NCBI RefSeq assembly: GCF_009208775.1
Contig: NZ_WFLM01000004.1
Coordinates: 248,001-312,000, forward strand
Direction: 5' to 3'
Source: Silvanigrella paludirubra
GTDB lineage: Bacteria > Bdellovibrionota_B > Oligoflexia > Silvanigrellales > Silvanigrellaceae
Length of the DNA stretch: 64,000 nucleotides
The position numbers and the translations under genes were made by a program. Numbering within the stretch: the stretch's first letter is position 1; every line of letters starts with the position of its first letter. Positions 53,633-61,204 of the stretch are shown here, piece after piece. Under the pieces are notes generated by a model. That model did not search any database, had not been told where the DNA came from, and saw only the letters and a list, made by a program, of their open reading frames with translations.

Positions 53633-53677
53633 TTAGAATATAAATGATAATAATAATTATTATCATTTATATTCTAA
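53633..53677. promoter_or_regulatory. 45-bp perfect palindrome containing a Fur-like box
   Basis: A 22-bp arm, one central base (53655) and the exact reverse complement arm. The core GATAATAATAATTATTATC (53646-53664) matches 17 of 19 bases of the Fur consensus. It lies 18 bp upstream of the ATPase start codon on the minus strand. Such length allows two or more overlapping Fur dimers. Confidence 0.85.
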
Positions 53678-54041
53678 CGTTTTAAAATTATATTTCAAGT
53701 AAAATAAAATCAATTAATGAACATTTATAGGGCATTAAAAAAATAAAAGAGAAATATGTATTTTTAATAATTTAGTCATTGATACCTAAAAATAAAATTT
53801 TATTCACAAAATAAATAATGCTTTTTAATAACAGTATTTAATTGAATTCTTCATTAAAATTTAATTAAAATTTAATGCTATTAGTGGTATTTATTTAAAT
53901 CTGTTTAACTTAGGCAAAGTTAAATTGACAAAAAATCAGATTTGAATTTTAAATCTTTTTTAAGAATAGAATTTTCTATTCTTTATCAAGAACTTTTAGT
54001 TATAAATAATTTATAATTTGTATAATATTAAGGAAAAACAA
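53678..54041. other. Intergenic region upstream of the OmpA-domain gene
   Basis: 364 bp, AT-rich. It contains a possible promoter at 53925 and the AAGGA ribosome site at its end. No ORF with a ribosome site or long repeat was seen apart from the palindrome that precedes it. Confidence 0.5.
53925..53953 (+). promoter_or_regulatory. Possible promoter for the OmpA-domain gene
   Basis: A perfect TTGACA (53925-53930), 17-bp spacer and TTTAAA (53948-53953, four of six). About 80 bp would remain as leader before the ATG at 54042. Confidence 0.4.
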
Positions 54042-54962
54042 ATGAAAAATATATATCTTGCAATTGGTTGTTCAATTTACTTTTCTAGTCCAACTTTTGC
54101 TTTAGATAATAATAGTATAACCTGTAAAGTTCTATTTGATTTTAACAAGACAACCTTTGATGAAAAAAAATTAAAGGACTGTCTAGAGCAATCAACAAAT
54201 AAAAAAGACGTTAAAAATATTGAAATTATTGCTTCGGCTAGTAAAGGTGGCTCTAATCTATATAATAAAAAATTAACAGATAAACGCTCAAAAGCTTTGA
54301 ATCAATTTATAAGTAAAGAAATTCCTAATGTAAAAATTGCTTCGTCTTCTTTAGGAGTTAATGAAGAATATGGACGTTCTGGCATTGTTCATTTAACTGC
54401 TGTTTCTCAAAATGTAACAGAAACTCCTAAGGTAGTAGAAACACCAAAAGAAGAAAAACCTGTTGAGAAATCAGTTGAAAAACCTGTTGAGAATAACTCT
54501 AAAGAAGAACTATCTGTAAAAGAAGAAGTCAATTTAAATTATAATGATAACAAATTTTATACAAATTTTTCCCTAAGAGTTGGTAGAGATTATTATACAT
54601 ATGATGTTCACGCTCCTTATCTTGCTACAGGAGCTGAAGTTGGCGTTCAATATCAACAAAATAATTGGGTACGATACGAATTAGCAGCACAAGGAAATGT
54701 TTTAACAAATGTAACAGGTGATCCTGTTTTAAATCTTTATACATATTATGCCGCTCCAGGTGTTTATCTAACAAATTCTGGTTTTCTAATTGGAGTGAGA
54801 GGGCTTGCAGGTGCTGTTACAAACGAAAATGGTCAAACTGGTCGTGATCTAGGTGGAGAAATAAGAGCAGGATACGAATATAAAGCATTCTCCTTAATTT
54901 TAGATGCTGGTAGAACGGAAAGTTCTGTTAGATTTGGTATGAATATTGGCTTTAAAATATAA
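54042..54962 (+). CDS. Outer-membrane protein: OmpA-like domain followed by beta-barrel
   Basis: A 306-residue protein with a signal peptide ending TFA. Residues about 25-120 resemble an OmpA C-terminal-type domain (KVLFDFNKTTFDEKKL, IEIIASASKGGSNLYNKKLTDKRSKALNQFI). A linker of Glu/Lys/Pro/Val repeats (PVEKSVEKPVE) follows, then a barrel-like part of about 130 residues with alternating strands (FYTNFSLRVGRDYYTYD, YRYELAAQGNV-type, FGMNIGFKI at the end). In OmpA the barrel comes first, so the order is reversed. ATG at 54042 has AAGGA seven bases upstream. Confidence 0.8.
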   Translation: MKNIYLAIGCSIYFSSPTFALDNNSITCKVLFDFNKTTFDEKKLKDCLEQSTNKKDVKNIEIIASASKGGSNLYNKKLTDKRSKALNQFISKEIPNVKIASSSLGVNEEYGRSGIVHLTAVSQNVTETPKVVETPKEEKPVEKSVEKPVENNSKEELSVKEEVNLNYNDNKFYTNFSLRVGRDYYTYDVHAPYLATGAEVGVQYQQNNWVRYELAAQGNVLTNVTGDPVLNLYTYYAAPGVYLTNSGFLIGVRGLAGAVTNENGQTGRDLGGEIRAGYEYKAFSLILDAGRTESSVRFGMNIGFKI

Positions 54963-54997
54963 ATAAAATAAATTTGTTAGAGCAATATGAAGTCAGT

Positions 54998-55957
54998 TTA
55001 ACATTCTATCACAGAATATTGTTTTACTGACTTTGTATCCGCTGAATTACAGCTAGATTTTCCTTCTATCACTTTCAAAAATTCAATTTTAAAAACTTTT
55101 TTTATTAAATTGGAATTATGGTTTATTCTAAAGTAAAAATGAACTTCTGTTAGTTCATGATCACCTAAAGAAATGATTTCATATTTTTTATCGGTAGCAT
55201 TCAACCATGCCCATGAATAAATTTTAAATAATTCATTTTCAACTAATAGAGCATATTTATTTAATATTCCACTCATCCCACGATAATTATTATTTACTTT
55301 AAATTCATTTAATTTTCGATTTAAGAATGTTTCCACATCATTAATATGAAAAAGACCATACCAACGCATGGAAGGTGCTTCATAAAATGTAGGAGCGTAT
55401 CGGTGACCCCCAATGTGCGTAGACTTCCAAACTCTAAAATTTAATTTATTTTTTTCGATTTTTGAGGAAAACTCATTATAAATATGCAAGCCATATTTTC
55501 CACAACAGAGGTCTCTCTTTCCATGAACACAAATAAATATTTCGTTTTTATTTTGAGTGTCTGTTTGTTTCCATTTATCAAAAATTTCTGTATTTCCCGA
55601 AAGATAATCTATAATATATGATCCTAAATGAATTAATTCATCATTAGGTATTGAAATTTCTGTTTTAATATATGGATCAAATTCATTCTGGTTTCTTTTA
55701 AAAATAAAGATTTTAGTTTGATTTTGAATAGAATATTCACTTTTAGCAAAATAATTTATTCCAAACTCTATTTTGTTTTTTGTTAATTGAGGAAGTAACA
55801 TTTGTAATGAATTTGGATAGTGCACAGATTTTATAGGAATAGAGTCCCAAGGCTCTTCAAGTTCAATTGCAATTTGAACATCTAATTTTGAAACAGAACA
55901 AATAATATTTTCAGGGCTGAATTTTGTTAATGTTGAGCACTCATTTTCAATATCCAT
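54998..55957 (-). CDS. Sucrase/ferredoxin-like family protein
   Basis: A 319-residue protein with the Suc/Fer-like signature: FICVHGKRDLCCGKYGLHIYNEF, then VWKSTHIGGHRYAPTFYEAP and WYGLFHINDVETFL. Family members have a thioredoxin-like ferredoxin fold and are thought to bind a [2Fe-2S] cluster through Cys/His residues of the CxHGxRDxCC and HxGGHRxAP motifs. Biological role unknown. ATG with TGGAG upstream. It follows the aminotransferase gene by 35 bp on the same strand. Confidence 0.85.
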   Translation of the reverse strand: MDIENECSTLTKFSPENIICSVSKLDVQIAIELEEPWDSIPIKSVHYPNSLQMLLPQLTKNKIEFGINYFAKSEYSIQNQTKIFIFKRNQNEFDPYIKTEISIPNDELIHLGSYIIDYLSGNTEIFDKWKQTDTQNKNEIFICVHGKRDLCCGKYGLHIYNEFSSKIEKNKLNFRVWKSTHIGGHRYAPTFYEAPSMRWYGLFHINDVETFLNRKLNEFKVNNNYRGMSGILNKYALLVENELFKIYSWAWLNATDKKYEIISLGDHELTEVHFYFRINHNSNLIKKVFKIEFLKVIEGKSSCNSADTKSVKQYSVIEC

Positions 55958-55992
55958 TTTGACTCCATTTTTAATAAATAATTAAATGAAAA

Positions 55993-57339
55993 TTATTTAT
56001 TTTCTAGAATTGATACAATAGAATTTAAGATTTTATTAAATTGTCCTGCATTTGCAATGAGTGGGGGTGTTAACGATAAAACGTCAGCTCTTGGCCCTTC
56101 TGGAAGAACAATAAATCCGTTTTCTAATAAAGTTTCCATTAAAGAAACACAAAAAGCTTCTTCTTGAGAATAAAACCAAATCCCTTTCATAAAACCTTTT
56201 CCCCGAATTTCAAAAGGAAACTTTTGGGATAAGGCTTTTAATTCCATATTTTCTTTAAATTTAAAAAAAGCATTATCAATATTTATTAATTCTTTTTGAA
56301 AAGTTGGTAAATATTTTTGTATATATTTAATTGTTTCGTAAGCAACAGAACAAGCTAATGGATGGCCTAAAAATGTTTGTGTTTGTCGTGCTTCTCCCTT
56401 CGACTTTTCCCAAACATCCATAATATCTCCAATGCAAGCGCTAATTGGCAAACCGCCTCCCATCGCTTTTCCTACACAAAGTAGATCGGGAATTACGTTA
56501 TAATGTTCTAATGCAAACATTTTTCCTGTTCTACCAAAACCGGTATATATTTCATCAAAAATAACTAATGTCCCATATTTTTTGCATAATGTTTGGCAGT
56601 TTTTCATAAAGTCCGGTGAAAAACCTCGTTTTCCACCGCGGCCTTGATAAGGTTCCAAAACAAGAGCTGCAAACTCTTTTTTCTTTAATTCTTTTTCAAG
56701 CAGCTCAAGTACTTCTTCCGGAGAAAAAAGATGATGCTTCTTTTTTAACATATTAGGGTCTAGAATTATATTATCTGAGCTGATTTCACTTGGGAAATAA
56801 GGAAAAGGTAAAGAAACACTTTTATCTTTTATCCAAGACTCAAATCCTTTCGTAAATTCTTCTCTGTGATTTAATGTCAGAGGAGCAAACTGAAGTCCAT
56901 GATAGCCACCAGCAAAAGATAAAAAGCGGCTTCTATTTGTCGCAAGCATTGCCGTTTTTAGAGCATTTTCTATTGCATCACCACCACTTTGTCCTAATAA
57001 AGATTTTGCATTTTTGAAGGGTGATATCTCAGCTAAAATTTCTAATAATTTAATTTTTGGGAGAGTCGGGTGAACATCACCCATTCCATGAATTAATTGA
57101 GAACATTGCTTTCGAATAGCTTGAATTGTTACTTTAGGTCTATGGCCTAATGCTAAAACTCCAAAACAAGCTGTGAAATCGAGATAACGATTTTTATCAA
57201 TGTCATGAACAAACATTCCATTGCCACGCTTCATAACAATGGGAAAACGTTCACCAAAAAATGTGGTATCAGGGCATTCTACTTTTTGAAGGCGGGAGAG
57301 AAGTTTGTCAGTGACTTTACGTGATTGTTTTTTTATCAT
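55993..57339 (-). CDS. Class III PLP-dependent aminotransferase
   Basis: A 448-residue aminotransferase of the ornithine/acetylornithine/4-aminobutyrate type. Motifs: DIDKNRYLDFTACFGVLALGH, GQSGGDAIENALKTA, LSFAGGYHGLQFAPL, EPYQGRGGKRGF, VIFDEIYTGFGRTGKMFALEH and CVGKAMGGGLPISACIG, whose Lys forms the Schiff base with PLP. Substrate is not predictable. I chose the ATG at 57339, which overlaps the end of the KAP-type gene by 23 bp; a TTG at 57372 would add 11 residues. The neighbour downstream is the Suc/Fer-like protein. Confidence 0.9.
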   Translation of the reverse strand: MIKKQSRKVTDKLLSRLQKVECPDTTFFGERFPIVMKRGNGMFVHDIDKNRYLDFTACFGVLALGHRPKVTIQAIRKQCSQLIHGMGDVHPTLPKIKLLEILAEISPFKNAKSLLGQSGGDAIENALKTAMLATNRSRFLSFAGGYHGLQFAPLTLNHREEFTKGFESWIKDKSVSLPFPYFPSEISSDNIILDPNMLKKKHHLFSPEEVLELLEKELKKKEFAALVLEPYQGRGGKRGFSPDFMKNCQTLCKKYGTLVIFDEIYTGFGRTGKMFALEHYNVIPDLLCVGKAMGGGLPISACIGDIMDVWEKSKGEARQTQTFLGHPLACSVAYETIKYIQKYLPTFQKELINIDNAFFKFKENMELKALSQKFPFEIRGKGFMKGIWFYSQEEAFCVSLMETLLENGFIVLPEGPRADVLSLTPPLIANAGQFNKILNSIVSILENK

Positions 57340-58645
57340 TTTTCTCAGTCCAAAGGTGTTCGGTTTTATCAAAAAACTCGATCATTTTTTCTTCTTTTAA
57401 AAGAAAGATCGCTTTTAAAATGTCTTCATAATTGTTTGGTGCTTGATTGTCATCTAGTATATTTATTTTTTTTAATAAAAATTCATTTAAATAGTATTCA
57501 ACGGATTCATAAAAACGCATGATATCTTTAGCAATGATATTATCTGTTTTTTTAATGAGATAAACTCTTTTATCAAGTTCAATATTCTTCTTTTCACTAT
57601 AAATTTCAATAATAATTCGAACAAGTAGGCAATTGAAAAAAACGCCTCCAATTAATTCATAACCTTTATGTCTTAATTGATATTCTTCAAAACGAATTTT
57701 GAAATTATCAGCAATATTAATTAATTCTCTTGGTGTAAAGGAATTTAACCAAGTAGGAAATTTTAAAGGATGCTCTAATTTATTATTTTCAAAAATTTGA
57801 GATAAATAGTGGTTCATAATTTCTTCATTTCTCTCCCATGCAATAGGTAAAAAAATGATTTTCCCTTCAAGTTTTTCACATAACTCTATTATTTCAAATT
57901 TATTTTTGCCTTTAATTCTTTCGTTTTCAGAATAGCCAAGCAGTACAATATAAGTTGTATTAAAATTCCATAAATTTGCAAGTAAAGCCCATCTATCATC
58001 TTCTTTTAGAGAACTATGATCTAAATCATCTAAAATATAGACTTTATGTTTATAATTGTTAAAGTCTTTCATGTCGAGAACTTTTCTCGTCAAAATTGCA
58101 AATTGAAAACCACTCGTAATTATAATATCAACACTACTACTAATAAGTTTGTATAAAGAGTATGTTAATTTAAATTTATTAGTGAGAAGCATTAAACTAA
58201 TTATGATAGAAATAGGAGCAAAAAAATAAGAGTGATAAAAACCAAATTCATAAATAATAGTATAAATAAAAAATAAAAATAGAACTGTTTTGAAAAAACC
58301 TAAAAGGTGCATATAAGCTTCGCTTAGAGAGGTAATCCCAAAAAAACTTTTTTTAACAAAATGTAAACCATCTGTCTGTATTTCATGAGAATATTTTTCA
58401 ATTAAATAAGTTTTTCCCGAGCCCCAAGGGCCAATAATGAAAATAAGATTTTCATTTTTTCGAATAAAGATATCAATTTGGTGCTTTATCGTATCGTAAT
58501 TTAAGCTTTTATGTTCATCTATTCCGTCGTGAGCTTCTAGTTTTTCTTTTACAATTTTGAGTAAAGGAGGATCATTGGAAACAATTCTTTTAAAATTTAT
58601 AAAACATTCTTTTATAGAACTCTTACTTTTATTTCCTTCAATCAT
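57317..58645 (-). CDS. KAP-family membrane-anchored P-loop NTPase
   Basis: A 442-residue NTPase. Walker A is GPWGSGKTYLIEKY (about 77-90). Then come two or three TM segments (about 120-160), and Walker B in KVYILDDLDHSSL. Transmembrane helices inserted between the Walker A and B motifs are the hallmark of KAP NTPases, which hang on the inner face of the membrane and help assemble protein complexes; some bacterial members act in phage defence. ATG with AGAGG upstream. It overlaps the aminotransferase start, so expression is coupled. Confidence 0.83.
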   Translation of the reverse strand: MIEGNKSKSSIKECFINFKRIVSNDPPLLKIVKEKLEAHDGIDEHKSLNYDTIKHQIDIFIRKNENLIFIIGPWGSGKTYLIEKYSHEIQTDGLHFVKKSFFGITSLSEAYMHLLGFFKTVLFLFFIYTIIYEFGFYHSYFFAPISIIISLMLLTNKFKLTYSLYKLISSSVDIIITSGFQFAILTRKVLDMKDFNNYKHKVYILDDLDHSSLKEDDRWALLANLWNFNTTYIVLLGYSENERIKGKNKFEIIELCEKLEGKIIFLPIAWERNEEIMNHYLSQIFENNKLEHPLKFPTWLNSFTPRELINIADNFKIRFEEYQLRHKGYELIGGVFFNCLLVRIIIEIYSEKKNIELDKRVYLIKKTDNIIAKDIMRFYESVEYYLNEFLLKKINILDDNQAPNNYEDILKAIFLLKEEKMIEFFDKTEHLWTEKNDKKTIT

Positions 58646-58777
58646 ATCATTCCTCTGAAATTTATGGAATAAAAAAATGAAACGAATCTATGTATTATAT
58701 ATTATAGGAAATTTTTAAAAAGGAAAGAAATAATGTGGGTTAATTAGTGTCATTATTTTAAAATTATAAAAATTTTT

Positions 58778-60268
58778 TTAACTTCCAATATTTTTAATGT
58801 TTATGTTTTGAACTGAAGAGTTTCCAAAATTAGGATAACCTGGATTTTCTTCTAGTAATATTGATCGATTGTTAATTATAAAATTATAAAGATTTTTATC
58901 TATAAAATGAATTTCATTCGATTTTAAGTTAATTAATTTGATTTTTTCAATTTTTAATAGGTTTTCAGGAATTCTTATAATATTATTTCCTTCAGCTATA
59001 AAATATTTTAATAAAACTAAATTGTTGATTTTTTCAGGTATAGTTTCAATAAAATTAAATGAAATATCTAAGTATACTAGATTATTTAAATGAATAAATG
59101 TGGATGGTAATTTTTTTATTTCATTACTTGATAAATCCAAATATTTTAAATTTTTAAATTTACTTATAGATTTAGGTATTAATTTTATTTTATTGCCCTC
59201 TAAGAAGAATTTATTTAGGCATTTTATTTTTTTTAATTTTTCATTTATTTCTATTATTTTATTGTGGTTAAAATTTAAAGATTCTAAATTTTTTAAGCTC
59301 GAAATATAATCTGGTATTTCTTCTATTTTATTTAAAGATAAATTAAGATTTTTAATTTTAACAAGATTAATTATTTCTTTATTAATAACTTCTATATTGT
59401 TAAATGATAAATTTAAAGTATTTAAATTTTCAAATTCATTTGGGTTTACTTCAATTTTTGTAATTTTATTATTTTCAATATTTAGCGTCTCTAGGTTTTT
59501 TAAACGCTTTATGTTCTCAGGTATTTTGCTTAATCTGTTTTTTGATAAATTTAAGTATTTTAATGTGTTTAAATATGAAATAGATTTGTCAATATCATAT
59601 AATTTATTTTCTTCTATGTTTAATTTTTCCAGATTTGAAAAAGAGGTTAATGGGGAGAAATCTTTTAATTTTGTTCTTTTTAAATTAATTTCTTTTTCAT
59701 TTAAATTATATTTTTTTGCTAAAATAAATTTTGCTGTTTTTTGAGCTTCTGTATTATTTCCTAATTCTGAAGCCCAATCATATAAGGTATAGTTAAATTT
59801 TAAATTAAATCCAATATTTGTCATTTGGTCATTTGATGAAACTAATTTAAATCTGCATTCTGTAATTGTTTTTAATATTCCAAATTTTTTAGAAATATAG
59901 ATTTTTCTGTTACTAATTTTAAATTGAATATCATAACAGAAAATATCAGAATTTTTTTCAGGAAAAATTTCTATTGAATTTGTATTTATATGAGATGGAA
60001 TATATAATTCAATTGAATTAAAATGTTTTAATTTTTCTAATGTATCGGATTGTTTCCCATATAAAAAAATGTTTTTATGATTAAAAAAATAGGTCTCCGA
60101 TTTTGATATATAAATAAATGATTCTTCATATTTTTCTTTGTCTAATATTTTTATAGAATTTCCTTGGTATAAAGGATCTTGTTCTGTTATATTAGAGTCA
60201 TTTTTTTTTGAGCAAGAGAAAAAAATAAATATGATTAATGTTATTTTAACAGTCAATAGCGATTTCAT
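58778..60268 (-). CDS. Leucine-rich-repeat lipoprotein
   Basis: A 496-residue lipoprotein (lipobox IIFIFFSC). Residues to about 190 are a beta-rich module containing FNYTLYDWASELGNNTEAQKTA. About twelve leucine-rich repeats follow (LKYLNLSKNRLSKIPENI, LKYLDLSSNEIKKLPSTF). The end motif NPGYPNFGNS closes the repeat domain. The same module, repeats and end motif occur in the protein at 37829-39082. Very high Lys/Asn/Ile content suits the AT-rich genome. Likely surface- or periplasm-facing and protein-binding; target unknown. Confidence 0.88.
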   Translation of the reverse strand: MKSLLTVKITLIIFIFFSCSKKNDSNITEQDPLYQGNSIKILDKEKYEESFIYISKSETYFFNHKNIFLYGKQSDTLEKLKHFNSIELYIPSHINTNSIEIFPEKNSDIFCYDIQFKISNRKIYISKKFGILKTITECRFKLVSSNDQMTNIGFNLKFNYTLYDWASELGNNTEAQKTAKFILAKKYNLNEKEINLKRTKLKDFSPLTSFSNLEKLNIEENKLYDIDKSISYLNTLKYLNLSKNRLSKIPENIKRLKNLETLNIENNKITKIEVNPNEFENLNTLNLSFNNIEVINKEIINLVKIKNLNLSLNKIEEIPDYISSLKNLESLNFNHNKIIEINEKLKKIKCLNKFFLEGNKIKLIPKSISKFKNLKYLDLSSNEIKKLPSTFIHLNNLVYLDISFNFIETIPEKINNLVLLKYFIAEGNNIIRIPENLLKIEKIKLINLKSNEIHFIDKNLYNFIINNRSILLEENPGYPNFGNSSVQNINIKNIGS

Positions 60269-60469
60269 ATTTTGTCCGTGAATCTAATTTATCAATTAAA
60301 AAAAACTCATTGTTTCTCTTTTTTTGAGTTTTCTTTCTTTTATTTACATAAATTTATAAATTAGTCTATATTTTTTGTTATAAAATTTAATTTAATTTTT
60401 TGATTATTTATAAAGCTAAAAATAACAAATATGATAAATAATTTATTTATTATTTTAAATATATTTGAA

Positions 60470-61186
60470 TTATTGTTTATTTGAAGATCTTTTATTAAAT
60501 TTTATATTTTTTTCAAAAAATTCCTGAGATATATTTCTTGAAATAACAGAGTTTTGTTTTTGCAGTAAACTGGAAATATCTTTATAGGTTTTAGCAATTT
60601 CTCTATCTATACGATTGCATTCATTAATACGTTCTAAAAAGTTTTTTAGAATATTTTTATCGCTTTGGATTAATTTTGTTTTCTCTAGAACTAAGTTTTC
60701 AATTTCACTTACTCTTTCTTCATTTTTATTTGTAAACTCTTGAAATAGACTTAATAATATTTCTTTTTCTCTGTTTAAAGTCTCATTATTTAAAGTAACT
60801 TCTTCTAGAGTTAAAGCTTGAAGAATTGTATGTATTAATATCTCAAAAGATAGAGGTTTATCTAGTAGGTTAAAAGCCCCTAATTTTAAACATTCAATTG
60901 CTTCTTGTTTTTCAGCATGGCCAGATATAACAATAATCGGCTTATGAATATTCATTTTTTTTAATTTTGCAATAAAATCAAGACCATTCATTTTCGGCAT
61001 TTTTATATCTACTAAAAATATATTCGGTTGAAAGCCGTCTTGTAAACTTTCAATTGCTTTTAAAGGAGAATTAAAATCGTATAAAGTGACGTTAATATGT
61101 GACTTTATCATATCTTTTAATACTTCTAGAATATCTATTTCATCATCAATAATAGCAATGGCTTTGTTTTTAAATTCTTCAATCAT
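60470..61186 (-). CDS. Response regulator with coiled-coil C terminus
   Basis: A 238-residue protein with receiver domain 1-125 (acidic pair in AIIDDEIDI, D60 in FLVDIKMP, K110 in LDKPLS) and a helical, coiled-coil C-terminal half of about 110 residues with no DNA-binding or enzymatic motif. It ends the chemotaxis run (18 bp after the CheR-CheB gene). ATG with AAAGG upstream. It may act as a phosphate sink or bind the chemotaxis complex or flagellar motor. Confidence 0.88.
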   Translation of the reverse strand: MIEEFKNKAIAIIDDEIDILEVLKDMIKSHINVTLYDFNSPLKAIESLQDGFQPNIFLVDIKMPKMNGLDFIAKLKKMNIHKPIIVISGHAEKQEAIECLKLGAFNLLDKPLSFEILIHTILQALTLEEVTLNNETLNREKEILLSLFQEFTNKNEERVSEIENLVLEKTKLIQSDKNILKNFLERINECNRIDREIAKTYKDISSLLQKQNSVISRNISQEFFEKNIKFNKRSSNKQ

Positions 61187-61204
61187 AACAAACCTTTCTT
61201 AATT

